DNA of 64,000 bases from the NCBI RefSeq assembly GCF_000950575.1, contig NZ_CP011005.1:1984001-2048000 (forward strand), written 5' to 3'. Origin of the DNA: Psychromicrobium lacuslunae. GTDB lineage: Bacteria > Actinomycetota > Actinomycetes > Actinomycetales > Micrococcaceae. The position numbers and the translations under genes were made by a program. Below the pieces are notes generated by a model. The model did no database searches, was not told where the DNA came from, and worked only from the letters and a program-made list of their open reading frames with translations. Positions 49,643-59,334 of the stretch are shown here, one piece after another. Position 1 is the first letter of the stretch. Each line of letters begins with the position of its first letter.

Positions 49643-50044
49643 TTAGACGCGGCGGCGCTTAGGCGGACGGCAGCCGTTGTGAGCGCTCGGGGTTACGTCT
49701 TGGATCGATCCGACCTCAAGCCCGGCAGCGGTCAACGAACGGATCGCGGTCTCGCGACCGGAGCCCGGGCCCTTGACGAATACGTCGACCTTGCGGACGC
49801 CGTGTTCCTGAGCCCGCTTGGCAGCCTGCTCGGCGGCGAGCTGAGCGGCGAACGGGGTGGACTTACGCGAACCCTTGAAGCCAACCTCACCTGAGGAAGC
49901 CCAAGCGATAACAGCACCGGCCGGGTCCGTGATGGTCACGATGGTGTTGTTAAAGGTGCTCTTGATGTGCGCCTGGCCAAGCGCAATATTCTTCTTGTCC
50001 TTCTTACGCGGCTTGCGAACCGCGCCACGAGTCTTCGGGGGCAT
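49643..50044 (-). CDS. rpsK: 30S ribosomal protein S11
   Basis: 133 aa. S11 signature segments are [27 protein letters not shown] (in part) and the C-terminal [18 protein letters not shown]. Basic N-terminal tail. Between rpsM (43-nt gap) and rpoA. Confidence 0.97.
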   Translation of the reverse strand: MPPKTRGAVRKPRKKDKKNIALGQAHIKSTFNNTIVTITDPAGAVIAWASSGEVGFKGSRKSTPFAAQLAAEQAAKRAQEHGVRKVDVFVKGPGSGRETAIRSLTAAGLEVGSIQDVTPSAHNGCRPPKRRRV

Positions 50045-50087
50045 TATTTCTCCTAAATTCTGATCAGCTGGACGCTATCCCGCGGGA

Positions 50088-50465
50088 TTAGCGGCCCGCC
50101 TTCTTCTTGCCGGCAACGGTGCGCTTCGGGCCCTTGCGGGTACGAGCGTTGGTCTTGGTGCGCTGGCCGTGGACCGGCAGGCCGCGGCGGTGACGGATAC
50201 CCTGGTAGCTACCGATTTCGACCTTGCGGCGAATGTCGGCTGCTACCTCACGGCGAAGATCACCTTCAACCTTGAAGTTGCCTTCGATGAAGTCGCGGAG
50301 CTGAACGAGCTCTGCATCGGAGAGGTCCTTGACCCGAACATCCGGGGAGATCCCGGTTTCGGTCAGGGTCTGGTGTGCACGGGTCTTGCCCACGCCATAG
50401 ATGTAAGTAAGCGCAACTTCCAACCGCTTTTCGCGGGGAAGATCAACGCCAGCGAGACGAGCCAT
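50088..50465 (-). CDS. rpsM: 30S ribosomal protein S13
   Basis: 125 aa from ATG 50465 ([19 protein letters not shown]). The frame extends to 50516 without homology. [20 protein letters not shown] and the Lys-rich C-terminal tail are diagnostic. Confidence 0.97.
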   Translation of the reverse strand: MARLAGVDLPREKRLEVALTYIYGVGKTRAHQTLTETGISPDVRVKDLSDAELVQLRDFIEGNFKVEGDLRREVAADIRRKVEIGSYQGIRHRRGLPVHGQRTKTNARTRKGPKRTVAGKKKAGR

Positions 50466-50639
50466 AGTGGCGGTACTCCTTGGTTTATCCGGAGGTCGTA
50501 GGCAGTACACCCACACGTTTCTTCATGTGGCCCCGGCCTCCGACCGGGGGTGGGCCGAACTTGTGGTTCGGCTTGTGCTGCCTTTTATCTATTTACTTTC
50601 GTGCACAGTTCCCGGGAACGCTCTCCTGGAAGGAGAGAA

Positions 50640-50753
50640 TTAGCCCTGGCGCTGCTTGTGGCGTGGGTTCTCGCAGATCACCATGACCCGACCATTACGG
50701 CGGATCACCTTGCATTTGTCGCAGATCTGCTTGACGCTCGGCTTGACCTTCAT
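50640..50753 (-). CDS. rpmJ: 50S ribosomal protein L36
   Basis: 37 aa, too short for standard open-frame lists. It reads [20 protein letters not shown] and continues to [10 protein letters not shown]. Cys11, Cys14, Cys27 and His33 are all present, so this is the zinc-binding (C+) form. It lies between infA and rpsM, its usual place. Confidence 0.96.
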   Translation of the reverse strand: MKVKPSVKQICDKCKVIRRNGRVMVICENPRHKQRQG

Positions 50754-50796
50754 GGCATTCCTTTGCGTTTGAGCAGTGTTGAATTGAACGTAAGAG

Positions 50797-51018
50797 CTAT
50801 TTGTAGCGATAAACGATGCGGCCGCGAGTAAGGTCGTAAGGACTCAGCTCCACCACAACCCGATCCTCGGGGAGGATTCGAATGTAGTGCTGGCGCATCT
50901 TTCCAGAAATGTGAGCGAGTACGATGTGCTTATTGGTCAGCTCAACACGAAACATCGCATTGGGCAGCGCCTCAGTCACCACGCCCTCGATCTCAATGAC
51001 CCCGTCTTTTTTGGCCAT
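50797..51018 (-). CDS. infA: Translation initiation factor IF-1
   Basis: 73 aa S1-like OB fold: [39 protein letters not shown] and RGRIVYRYK. First gene of infA-rpmJ-rpsM-rpsK-rpoA-rplQ-truA. The 228-bp region 51019-51246 upstream should hold the operon promoter. Confidence 0.97.
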   Translation of the reverse strand: MAKKDGVIEIEGVVTEALPNAMFRVELTNKHIVLAHISGKMRQHYIRILPEDRVVVELSPYDLTRGRIVYRYK

Positions 51019-51246
51019 ATCCTCCGCTAACTGTTGTTCGCCACTCGCTGCTGCTAATGGCTATGATTTTTTGACAGTTACGCTCTGAACGACGCGCACC
51101 TCAGACCACACACTATTGATGAGTTTGAATGGGCGCGCCAAAGCGCAAACAACCAACACACAACTTTACGCCATTTCTAGCGATAAGTTAAATCCGGACA
51201 GTAGCCTCCAGGGACTGCGTCCGGTGTGCCGCTAGACACCGTTCTG

Positions 51247-52194
51247 CTAGACCGGCCAGCGCGAAAACGTCGCCACCGGCGTGGTGATGGTTTCTGCCGC
51301 CGCGATAGCATCTTCAATCGCAGCCTGCACGGCAACCGCCGCCAGCGACTGCAATTCAACCAGCGGGATAACATCGGCTGGCCCCTGTCCCTTGAGCTCA
51401 AGCTCGCCGGTGGCCAGCGTGAAGATGGTATCGCCGTCCAGCAGGGTGTGGATCGGGGCTAGTGCTCTTGCCATCCCCGCGTGGGCGGCCACCGAGGTCC
51501 GTTTCGCCTGTGCTGGGCTCAGCCGAGCATTGCTGGCAACCACAGCCAAGGTGGTGTTCAGTCCAGGCACGCTGTCTAAATTACGTAGCGTCTCGTCGGC
51601 ACCCAAGGGATGCCCGAGTGCATTGACTACCACCAGGGCGCCAATCACCACCTCGCTGTTAAGCCCTCGCATCCTCACCGAAGCGGTACCAACACCGCCT
51701 TTAAAGATGCCCCGGCCTAGTGTTGCCCCGGTTCCAGCACCCACATTTCCTCGACGCACCTGCCCAGTATTGGCGTCTTGCGCAGCTTGGTACCCCAACT
51801 CAGAGTCGGGACGCAAGGAGAAATCACCGCCACGACCCAGATCGAAAATTGCCGCAGCTGGCACAATCGGCACTCGCCCGCCTAGCACTTCAAAACCTCG
51901 TCCTTGTTCCTCGCACCAGCGCATCACGCCGTGCGCTGCAGCCAGACCATATGCACTGCCACCGGTTAGCGCCACCGCGTCCACAGTAGGCACCAAGGTG
52001 GTGGGATCGAGCGCATCCGTTTCATGGGTTCCTGGACCGCCGCCTCGAACATCAACCGCGCCGATGCTGCCGGCCGGTGGTATTACCACACTGACGCCGG
52101 TCAGCCAGCCCTCGCCAATCCGCTCCGCTTGGCCGACCAGCACTCCCGGCACATCGGTCAACTGGCCACCCGAGACCCCCACGTTCTCCGTCAT
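51247..52194 (-). CDS. P1 family (DmpA-like) peptidase
   Basis: 315 aa. Typical features are the N-terminal LTDVPGVLVGQAE, VDVRGGGPGTHETD and ALTGGSAYGLAAAHGVMRW, then GNVGAGTGATLG and the region GGVGTASVRM-GALVVVNALG where the family self-cleaves to expose a nucleophile. These N-terminal nucleophile enzymes act on small peptides, often with an N-terminal D- or beta-amino acid. No signal peptide. Transcribed alone. Confidence 0.9.
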   Translation of the reverse strand: MTENVGVSGGQLTDVPGVLVGQAERIGEGWLTGVSVVIPPAGSIGAVDVRGGGPGTHETDALDPTTLVPTVDAVALTGGSAYGLAAAHGVMRWCEEQGRGFEVLGGRVPIVPAAAIFDLGRGGDFSLRPDSELGYQAAQDANTGQVRRGNVGAGTGATLGRGIFKGGVGTASVRMRGLNSEVVIGALVVVNALGHPLGADETLRNLDSVPGLNTTLAVVASNARLSPAQAKRTSVAAHAGMARALAPIHTLLDGDTIFTLATGELELKGQGPADVIPLVELQSLAAVAVQAAIEDAIAAAETITTPVATFSRWPV

Positions 52195-52286
52195 TTCCCC
52201 ATTCTCGACTATTTTCGTATCGCTGTCTCTAGCAAATAGCCTCTCAGTGCCGCAACTGGAGAAAAGTTCGTTGAAAATCCAATGTT

Positions 52287-52306
52287 TTTACCTTCCTAGA
52301 GGTAAA
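52287..52306. promoter_or_regulatory. Candidate operator upstream of the second sugar importer
   Basis: TTTACCTTCCTAGAGGTAAA, with 7-bp complementary arms and a palindromic-like centre, lies about 150 bp upstream of the first permease gene in an otherwise unremarkable region. Confidence 0.35.
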
Positions 52307-52452
52307 CACGGGGTGAAGGATGAAGGAACATTGACGCAGGCAGTACGATTTTGGCAAGACAACGTCGTCGTCTGTGCTGGAGTAGTCAGAGGATCATCCT
52401 GCCGACGCCGGGGGGCGTCGTGCAGCCAATGACAGCAAAGCGAGATCGACCT

Positions 52453-53385
52453 ATGACCAAACCACCTTCCGCATCGGGTGGGCCGACAAAACTCAAGCAA
52501 CGATATTGGACAGCGCGCACCAAGCGTGACGCCTGGATTTTCCTGGCCTTTGCATTGCCGAATATCGCCTTGATCGTGTTGTTCACCTATCGGCCGCTGA
52601 TCGCCAATATCCAGTATTCCCTGCTGGACTGGACACTCGGCTCAGACTTCGCCACCGCAGTCGGGCTGAACAACTACGTCACTTTCTTCACCTCGTCGGA
52701 TGCCGCCAACGTATTGGGCACCACGGCGATCTTCACGATTTTCACCGTGGGTGGTTCGATGGTGGTCGGCCTTCTGATTGCACTGGCGCTCAACCAGAAG
52801 CTCCCAGGCCGCACTTTCGCCCGCTCGGCAATCTTCGCCCCCTATGTACTCTCCGGTGTCGGTGTCGGCCTGGTTTGGCTTTTTATCTTCGACCCGGTTT
52901 ACGGCGCCCTCTCCTGGGTATTGCGTGGCCTCGGCCAGAGCAGCCCGCAATGGATCAATGATCCCAAGCTTGCCCTCACCATGGTGATCATCGTCTATAT
53001 CTGGAAGAACCTCGGATACTGTGCGGTGGTGTATCTCGCTGGCTTACAGTCGATGCCTAAGGACGTGATGGAGGCGGCCTCACTAGATGGGGCCGGAGCT
53101 ACCCGCAGATTCTTCTCCATTGTCTTCCCATTGCTCTCCCCCACCACCTTCTTCCTGCTGATCACCTCCTTGCTGTCCTCCTTGCAGGCCTTCGATATTT
53201 TGAAGATCATGACGCCGACCGGGCAGGGCACTAACACGCTGATGTTCGAGACCTATCTACAGGCCTTCGGCGCTTACAACCGGGCCGGTTACTCGGCGGC
53301 CATCTCGGTGGTGTTGTTCGCTCTGCTACTGATCATGACCGCAGTTCAGATGCGATTCGTCGAAAGGAAGGTGCATTACGCATGA
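52453..53385 (+). CDS. Sugar ABC transporter permease (MalF type)
   Basis: 310 aa from ATG 52453; ATG 52429 is an alternative, and the longer frame from 52351 is not supported. Six membrane helices; EAA loop MPKDVMEAASLDGAGATRRF. First gene of a three-gene importer. A 7-bp hairpin (52403-52409 with 52414-52420) precedes the start region. It overlaps the next permease by 4 nt. Confidence 0.9.
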   Translation: MTKPPSASGGPTKLKQRYWTARTKRDAWIFLAFALPNIALIVLFTYRPLIANIQYSLLDWTLGSDFATAVGLNNYVTFFTSSDAANVLGTTAIFTIFTVGGSMVVGLLIALALNQKLPGRTFARSAIFAPYVLSGVGVGLVWLFIFDPVYGALSWVLRGLGQSSPQWINDPKLALTMVIIVYIWKNLGYCAVVYLAGLQSMPKDVMEAASLDGAGATRRFFSIVFPLLSPTTFFLLITSLLSSLQAFDILKIMTPTGQGTNTLMFETYLQAFGAYNRAGYSAAISVVLFALLLIMTAVQMRFVERKVHYA

Positions 53386-54269
53386 ATTCATCTGTTGTCA
53401 GCACCGAAATCATCGCCCAGCGAAACGGACCTTTCTCCGCGAAGAACCTCGCCAAGACCCTGGTCGGCGGCTATCTGCCCCTGTTGATTGCCACCCTGGT
53501 GGTCTTTCTGCCGCTGTTGTGGATGATCCTTTCCTCGTTCAAGTCTCCCGGTGAGATCATCACCACCGATTTGAAGATCCTGCCGCAGGCTCCGAACTTT
53601 GACAACTACGCCACCGCAGCGACCACTGTGCCCTTCGCACAGTTCTTTCTGAACAGCGTGATCGTCACCGCGATTGGTTCGCTCATCAAGTGCATCCTCG
53701 CGGTGCTCACCGCTTATGCCTTGGTTTTCGTGCGCTTCCCCTTCAAACGGCTGATCTTCATCCTGATCCTGGTCGCACTGATGGTTCCGCCGCAGGTAGC
53801 GGTATTGCCGAATTACATCCTGATTTCCAGTTTGAACGGGCAGAACACTTATTGGGGCATTATTTTGCCCGGTCTGGGTACTGCTTTTGGCACCTTCCTG
53901 CTGCGTCAGCATTTCCTGACGCTGCCCACCTCAATTCTGGAATCCGCCGAAATTGACGGGGCCGGGCATTGGCGGCGGCTGTGGAAAATCGTGGTGCCGA
54001 TCTCGGTTCCCTCAATCGCCACCGTCGCACTGGTGACCATTGTGACCGAGTGGAATGAATACATTTGGCCGCTCATTATCACCACCAAACCGGAGATGAT
54101 GACGCTGCCGGTCGGGTTGACGCTGCTCAGTAATTCAGATTCCAGTTCGCAAGCTTGGGGGGTGTTGATGGCCGGCGCGGTCATCGTCATCCTGCCCATT
54201 TTGATTATTTTCGCTGCACTCCAGCGCTATATCGTTTCCGGCCTGACTCAAGGCTCGGTCACCGGCTAG
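53382..54269 (+). CDS. Sugar ABC transporter permease (MalG type)
   Basis: 295 aa with six membrane helices. The EAA loop is LPTSILESAEIDGAGHWRRLW. ATG overlaps the first permease stop codon. It pairs with it as the membrane channel; as with the first importer in this window there is no ATPase gene nearby. Confidence 0.92.
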   Translation: MNSSVVSTEIIAQRNGPFSAKNLAKTLVGGYLPLLIATLVVFLPLLWMILSSFKSPGEIITTDLKILPQAPNFDNYATAATTVPFAQFFLNSVIVTAIGSLIKCILAVLTAYALVFVRFPFKRLIFILILVALMVPPQVAVLPNYILISSLNGQNTYWGIILPGLGTAFGTFLLRQHFLTLPTSILESAEIDGAGHWRRLWKIVVPISVPSIATVALVTIVTEWNEYIWPLIITTKPEMMTLPVGLTLLSNSDSSSQAWGVLMAGAVIVILPILIIFAALQRYIVSGLTQGSVTG

Positions 54270-54306
54270 TTTTCCGCACTCACCTCCACCCATCGAAAGG
54301 TACAAG

Positions 54307-55662
54307 ATGAATATCAACCGCAAAGGCTTCCTGACCCTTGGCGGCCTCGGACTAGGTGCTACTGCCCTCGCGGCCTGTGGCGGACCGAACACCAGTGGCG
54401 GACCCAATAACTCGGCTGCCGCCACAGACTGGAGCAAGGTCACTCCGGCGGCAGAAATCAGCTTCCTCTCCAGCCACCCGGGCTCCTCACAACCTATCGA
54501 GCAGAAGCTGATCGAAGACTTCCAGAAAGCTAACCCCGGCATTAAGGTGAACTTGGTGACCGGCGGCTCGAACTACGAAGAGGTCGCACAGAAGTTCCAA
54601 ACCGCGCAGACCGGCAATGACACCCCGGACATCGTGCTGGCCTCGGATGTCTGGTGGTTCCGCTTCGCCATTGCGGATTCAATCATCCCGGTCGATGATC
54701 TGCTCAAAGCGGTGAACGATAAGACCGAGGACTTTAACGCGACGCTTTACAACGATTACAAGTACGACGAGAAGCACTGGGCCGTGCCGAACAACCGCTC
54801 GACCCCGTTGTTCTACTACAACAAGGATCACTTCAAGGCTGCCGGGCTGCCGGATCGCGCGCCGAAGACCTGGGAAGAATTTGCCGAGTGGGCACCCAAG
54901 ATTCAGCAGGCCAATGCCTCCAAGGCGGGCTACCTGCATGCTTATCAGTACCCGGCGCTGGCTGGTTACGCTGGCTGGACGCTGCAGAACGTGCTTTGGG
55001 GCTTCGGCGGCAGTTGGTCAAAAGAGTGGGACTTCACCACTGACTCCGATGAGTCGGTCAAGGCTCTGCAGTGGGTACAGGACAGCATCGTGAAGAACGG
55101 CTGGGCTGGGGTTTCCTCCAAGGATGCCGTCGGCGATATGACCGCGGGAGCTGTTAGCTCAACGGTTTCCTCCACCGGCGATCTGGTCGGCACCTTGAAG
55201 GCTGCCAAGGAAAAGGGCCTGAACATCGGCGTCGGCTTCCTGCCCGGCGGTCCGGCCTCGGCCTCGCCGGTCTGCCCGACCGGCGGCGCTGGCTTGGCCA
55301 TTGCGAAGAAGAGCACCCCGGAGCGCCAGTTGGCCGCTGCGAAGTTCCTGAGCTTCTACACCAATGCGCAGAACACCGCGCAGTTCTCCGAGGCCACCGG
55401 TTACATGCCTTCGCGCACCTCGGCCGATATGTCTGCGGTGCTCGCGAAGACTCCGCAGATCCAGGTGGCTCTGGATCAGCTCAAGGTGACCAAGAGCCAG
55501 GACTACGCCCGGGTCTTCTTGCCGGGCGCTGATCAGGAAATGGCAAAAGCCGCGGCGAAGATCATGAACGAGAAGGCCGACGTCAAAGCGACCTTGAGCG
55601 CGCTGAAGACCACCCTGCAGGGTATCTATGAGAAGGACGTCAAGCCCAAGCTCAAGTCCTAG
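54307..55662 (+). CDS. ABC transporter sugar-binding lipoprotein
   Basis: 451 aa. Signal NRKGFLTLGGLGLGATALAAC, with lipobox LAAC and lipidated Cys at about residue 24; the Arg-Lys pair is Tat-like. The body is family 1 solute-binding, close to glycerol-3-phosphate / oligosaccharide binders in layout (FQKANPGIKVNLVTGG, PGGPASASPVCPTGGAGLAI). GAAAGG precedes the ATG. Gene order permease-permease-binding protein is the same as in the first importer but on the opposite strand. Cargo unknown. Confidence 0.9.
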   Translation: MNINRKGFLTLGGLGLGATALAACGGPNTSGGPNNSAAATDWSKVTPAAEISFLSSHPGSSQPIEQKLIEDFQKANPGIKVNLVTGGSNYEEVAQKFQTAQTGNDTPDIVLASDVWWFRFAIADSIIPVDDLLKAVNDKTEDFNATLYNDYKYDEKHWAVPNNRSTPLFYYNKDHFKAAGLPDRAPKTWEEFAEWAPKIQQANASKAGYLHAYQYPALAGYAGWTLQNVLWGFGGSWSKEWDFTTDSDESVKALQWVQDSIVKNGWAGVSSKDAVGDMTAGAVSSTVSSTGDLVGTLKAAKEKGLNIGVGFLPGGPASASPVCPTGGAGLAIAKKSTPERQLAAAKFLSFYTNAQNTAQFSEATGYMPSRTSADMSAVLAKTPQIQVALDQLKVTKSQDYARVFLPGADQEMAKAAAKIMNEKADVKATLSALKTTLQGIYEKDVKPKLKS

Positions 55663-55683
55663 AACCTAAGTTCTAAAGCCTAG

Positions 55684-55724
55684 AGTGGCCCGCTGCATTG
55701 ACCAGGTCGATGTAGCGGGCCACT
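55684..55724. terminator. Hairpin terminator between the importer and map
   Basis: Arms AGTGGCCCGCT (55684-55694) and 55714-55724 are exact complements, and the pairing continues inward to an 18-bp stem with two G-U pairs and a 5-nt loop. It lies between convergent genes. Confidence 0.8.
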
Positions 55725-55759
55725 TGCTTTCCGTTCGCGATAGCCCAGAGCAAAGCAAC

Positions 55760-56590
55760 CTAGGGCAACGGCGCCGGTTTGACACCGAGTGGAGCTAATT
55801 TAGCGGCACCTCCATCGGGAGCGGTCAGCACCCAAATGCCTCCCGGATGCACCGCAACTGAATGTTCCCAATGCGCCGCGCGTTGCCCATCTTCGGTGAC
55901 CACTGTCCATTCGTCCTCAAGCGTCCGATTGGCGATCCCACCACGCACCAGCAACGGCTCAATTGCCAAGGCCATCCCGGCTCGCAGTTTCGGCCCCCGA
56001 TGACGGGAACGATAGTTCAAAACGTCAGGATCCATATGCATCGCCGAACCAATTCCATGTCCGGTGTAATCCTCGATGATGCCGAACTTCTGACCGTATT
56101 TTTCGGTGACAAAGTCATCGATGGCATCACCGATCTCCCCCACCCTTGAGGCGCTTGCCATCGCCGCTATACCTCGCCACATGGCGGCTTCGGTGGCTGC
56201 GGAAAGTTCCACATCAGCTGGATCGGCGCTGCCCACAATCACGGTGCGAGCCGAATCAGCATGCCAGCCGCCGATAATGGCACCGCCATCGATGGAAACC
56301 AGATCACCATCTTCCAGCTTTCGATCATTCGGAATGCCGTGCACGATCTGTTCGTTGACGGAGGTGCAGATCGTTGCCGGGTAGCCGTAATAACCCAGGA
56401 AGTTTGATTTTGCTCCTGCTTTAGCTAATTCAGCAGCGAAGAGCTGATCAATCTCGGCAGTACTCACTCCCACTGCGGCAGCGGCAACCGCTGTGTCGAG
56501 AGCCGCCGAAAGAATCAGCCCGGCCTCTTTCATCAGTCGGAACTGCTCTGCCGTCTTGAGTTCGATCTTGGAATTCTTGCCGATGGCCAC
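55760..56590 (-). CDS. map: Methionine aminopeptidase, type I
   Basis: 276 aa. Removes the initiator Met. Metal and active-site segments include ICTSVNEQIVHGIPNDR, SIDGGAIIGGWHADSART and GHGIGSAMHMDP. GTG start. It is a stand-alone copy; actinobacteria often carry two map genes, another usually beside adk and secY, which are not in this window. Confidence 0.95.
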   Translation of the reverse strand: MAIGKNSKIELKTAEQFRLMKEAGLILSAALDTAVAAAAVGVSTAEIDQLFAAELAKAGAKSNFLGYYGYPATICTSVNEQIVHGIPNDRKLEDGDLVSIDGGAIIGGWHADSARTVIVGSADPADVELSAATEAAMWRGIAAMASASRVGEIGDAIDDFVTEKYGQKFGIIEDYTGHGIGSAMHMDPDVLNYRSRHRGPKLRAGMALAIEPLLVRGGIANRTLEDEWTVVTEDGQRAAHWEHSVAVHPGGIWVLTAPDGGAAKLAPLGVKPAPLP

Positions 56591-56692
56591 GTTTTCACCC
56601 GTTCAGAAAATGCTAAGTATGCATCTTGAGACTACCGGATAGCCCAGTGCGCCAGCTGACCGAGGCGCTGTCAGCCGCCCCTTGACCATCGT

Positions 56693-57943
56693 TCAGAGCA
56701 GGGCAGAATGCCCGGTGATCGCCCGCCCAACGATGAGTGAGTTCACCTCGTAGGTACCCTCAAAGGTGAGAATCGGCTGCGCATCCGCAAAGATCTTGGC
56801 CATGCCGAAATCGGTGACAATGCCGTTCCCGCCGAGGATGGAACGGCCGAGCGCCACAGTCTCGAGACAACGTTTGCTGGTGTACGCCTTGACCAAGGCT
56901 GCCTGTTCCATTCTTAGCGACGGGCCTAGTCCTTGATCATGGGCATCCTGAATCCGCGCCGCCCGTGCGGTCATCGAAAGCGAAGCAGTGATATTGCCTA
57001 ACATCTCCACCAGTTGTTGCTGAATAAGCTGAAACTTAGCCAGTGGCTTGCCAAATTGTAAGCGTTTCAGAGCATACTCGCGGGCAATATCATAGGCCGC
57101 AAACTGCACCCCCGTAGCCATCCAGCCAGCCATCATCCGGGTGCCCAGCAGCAGCACATTCGTGTCGGCGAAGGAGTCAATGGTGGATAGCCGATCAGCC
57201 TCGGCGAGCCGCACATCCTGAAGCGTAATATTGGCATTCTTAATCCCCCGCATCGAGATCTTGTTCTCGATCTTTTGCCGACTCACCCCGGGCAAGTTCA
57301 GATCGAGGATAAAGCCACGAATCTGTTTGTCATCGGCGTCTCTGGCCCAGAGAAAGACATAATCGCCATCGATGGCATTACCAATCCATCGTTTTGCGCC
57401 ATTGAGCAACCAACCGTCGCCGTCGCGGCGAACCGTAGTGGCCAGGCCACCGGCCACATCGGAACCGTGCTCTGGTTCGGTCAGCGCAAAGCCCCCCAGT
57501 ATCTCCCCCTCTTGTGCCGGCCGCAGGAATCGATGCTTTTGCTCCGCGGTGCCGAAAATCCGGATGCCCTCGGTAAAGAGTTCGTGGTGAATCCCGAAGA
57601 TCGCTCCGGTGGATAGGTCGGCACGACATAGTTCCAGAGTCGCTAGTCCCGAGAACAGCCGGGACTGGCCGGAGCTGAATGGGGCACCAAAGCCCAGGCT
57701 GGAGAGCCGTTGAAACACTGACCGCGGGACCTGCTCGGATTGCCACCACTGACCGGCAAAGGGCTCAATCTCGGTGGCAGAAAAAACCCGCAATTCCCCC
57801 AACTTCTGACGTTCAGCGACGCTCAACAGCGACTCGCAATCGAAGAAGTCGGCAGTCGGCAGCGCCTTAGCTCGGCCAGTTTCAGCTTGATTAACTGGGG
57901 TTTGATCGGGTGTCGCTTCGGTCGAAGAACCCTCGCTGATCAT
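56693..57943 (-). CDS. Acyl-CoA dehydrogenase (glutaryl-CoA dehydrogenase-like)
   Basis: 416 aa flavoprotein. ALTEPEHGSDVAGGLATT (FAD/substrate loop), NGAKRWIGNA and the C-terminal TFEGTYEVNSLIVGRAITG, with the probable catalytic Glu, resemble the glutaryl-CoA dehydrogenase branch. The N-terminal about 30 residues are a variable extension. It is last in the acyl-CoA operon and would catalyse the first oxidation of the activated substrate. Confidence 0.88.
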   Translation of the reverse strand: MISEGSSTEATPDQTPVNQAETGRAKALPTADFFDCESLLSVAERQKLGELRVFSATEIEPFAGQWWQSEQVPRSVFQRLSSLGFGAPFSSGQSRLFSGLATLELCRADLSTGAIFGIHHELFTEGIRIFGTAEQKHRFLRPAQEGEILGGFALTEPEHGSDVAGGLATTVRRDGDGWLLNGAKRWIGNAIDGDYVFLWARDADDKQIRGFILDLNLPGVSRQKIENKISMRGIKNANITLQDVRLAEADRLSTIDSFADTNVLLLGTRMMAGWMATGVQFAAYDIAREYALKRLQFGKPLAKFQLIQQQLVEMLGNITASLSMTARAARIQDAHDQGLGPSLRMEQAALVKAYTSKRCLETVALGRSILGGNGIVTDFGMAKIFADAQPILTFEGTYEVNSLIVGRAITGHSALL

Positions 57944-57985
57944 TTCGGACTCGTTCCTTTCGCTGGCAGAAATTCGGCAACTGGC

Positions 57986-58825
57986 TTAGCCGTTGAAACC
58001 GCCGCCACAGACCACGGTTTGTGCGCTGATGTAATCAGACTCTGGACTGCAGAATAAGTAGACTGCGTTTGCTGCATCCTGCGGTGTGCCCTGACGTCCC
58101 AGCGGAATCATCTGTTCCGCGGCGGAGAGCAGCGCTTGGCTAATACCGACTTTGATTTCCCGCCCCGCCACCTCGATGGTGCCCTCGCTATCAGCGCTGT
58201 TCTCAGTCAGCCTGGTCTTGATCAGGCCGAAGGCCACCGTGTTGACGGTGACGTTGTAGCGTCCCCACTCTTTGGCCAGCGTCTTAGTCAGCCCAGTGAC
58301 GCCTGCCTTAGCGGCGCTGTAGTTGGCCTGACCGGCATTGCCGCTGAGTCCGGCCACCGAGGAGATGTTGACCACCTTGCGGCAGGGTACCGGTTCGCCC
58401 ACCGCCTGCGCGGCCTTTACTGCCGCTGAAATCACTGGCTGCGCGGCTCGCAATATCCGGAACGGAGCTTTCAAATGAACGTCAAGAATCGCGTCCCACT
58501 GCTCGTCGGTCATTTTCTGAATCACGGTGTCCCAGGTGTATCCAGCGTTATTGACAATGATGTCAACGCCACCGAACTTCTCCACCGCGGTCTCAACGAA
58601 GCGCTGAGCGAAGTCCGGCTCGCTAACGCTGCCGTGGCAGGCCACCGCTTCGCCACCGGCCGCCGCAATGTCAGCGACCGTCTGCTCCGCGGGCTCGGCG
58701 TCAAGATCATTAACCACAATCTTGGCGCCTTCAGAAGCTAATTTGAGCGCTATTTCACGGCCGATGCCACGACCAGAGCCCGAAATCAAGGCTACTTTTC
58801 CGGCAAGTTTTGCTTCCTGAGACAT
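57986..58825 (-). CDS. SDR-family oxidoreductase (3-hydroxyacyl-CoA dehydrogenase candidate)
   Basis: 279 aa classical short-chain dehydrogenase. Cofactor motif SGSGRGIGRE (about 15-24), NNAG, and the catalytic Ser and Tyr/Lys in NISSVAG and YSAAKAG. An insertion between the sheet and the active site (about 140-150) is slightly longer than usual. Lying between hydratase and dehydrogenase genes, it most likely oxidises the 3-hydroxyacyl-CoA. ATG start. Confidence 0.88.
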   Translation of the reverse strand: MSQEAKLAGKVALISGSGRGIGREIALKLASEGAKIVVNDLDAEPAEQTVADIAAAGGEAVACHGSVSEPDFAQRFVETAVEKFGGVDIIVNNAGYTWDTVIQKMTDEQWDAILDVHLKAPFRILRAAQPVISAAVKAAQAVGEPVPCRKVVNISSVAGLSGNAGQANYSAAKAGVTGLTKTLAKEWGRYNVTVNTVAFGLIKTRLTENSADSEGTIEVAGREIKVGISQALLSAAEQMIPLGRQGTPQDAANAVYLFCSPESDYISAQTVVCGGGFNG

Positions 58826-58899
58826 GGTGTTTCCTTCGCTGTTGGAGCCAGCCTTAGCTAGCTGAATTGACTAAGCTGAGCCGGTAATTAAAAGGTGGT

Positions 58900-59334
58900 T
58901 CAGAGCGCGACGACGGCGCTGCCGGCGAGCGTTACGGTGCCGTCCTGGAGACGCACCGACAGTTCGAGGAGAGCCCGACGCTCGCCATCCTGCTCGACGA
59001 TCTCAACGACGCTGCCCTGCGCGATTGGCTGCGCCAAAACCGGGGTGACAGCAGCGAACCGTACCTTGAAAGAGCGAATCTGTGGTTGTGGGAACCAACT
59101 GGTCAGCAACCGGCCAAGATAGGCCATCGAAAGCATGCCCTGGGCAAAAACGTCTTCCAGTCCCGCTGATCTAGCCACGTCAATGTCGAGGTGAATTGGA
59201 TTGTGATCCCCTGAAGCGCCAGCAAAAAGCGCCAGCGTGGTCCGTGAGATAGTGGGGAGCACGAGTTCGGTGAGCTCAGTACCGACCTGAAACGGATCCC
59301 GCTGAGCCGGGGTAGACCCTTCGTTGACGCTCAT
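58900..59334 (-). CDS. MaoC-family dehydratase
   Basis: 144 aa hot-dog fold. The catalytic Asp/His pair is in GDHNPIHLDIDVARSAGLEDVFAQG, the hydratase 2 motif. It overlaps the upstream hot-dog gene by 4 nt, so the two are probably subunits of a heteromeric enoyl-CoA hydratase. Confidence 0.88.
   Translation of the reverse strand: MSVNEGSTPAQRDPFQVGTELTELVLPTISRTTLALFAGASGDHNPIHLDIDVARSAGLEDVFAQGMLSMAYLGRLLTSWFPQPQIRSFKVRFAAVTPVLAQPIAQGSVVEIVEQDGERRALLELSVRLQDGTVTLAGSAVVAL

Noticed and set aside
52403-52420. Terminator or riboswitch before the second importer
   Set aside because: Only a 7-bp GC hairpin; too short to call a regulatory RNA.
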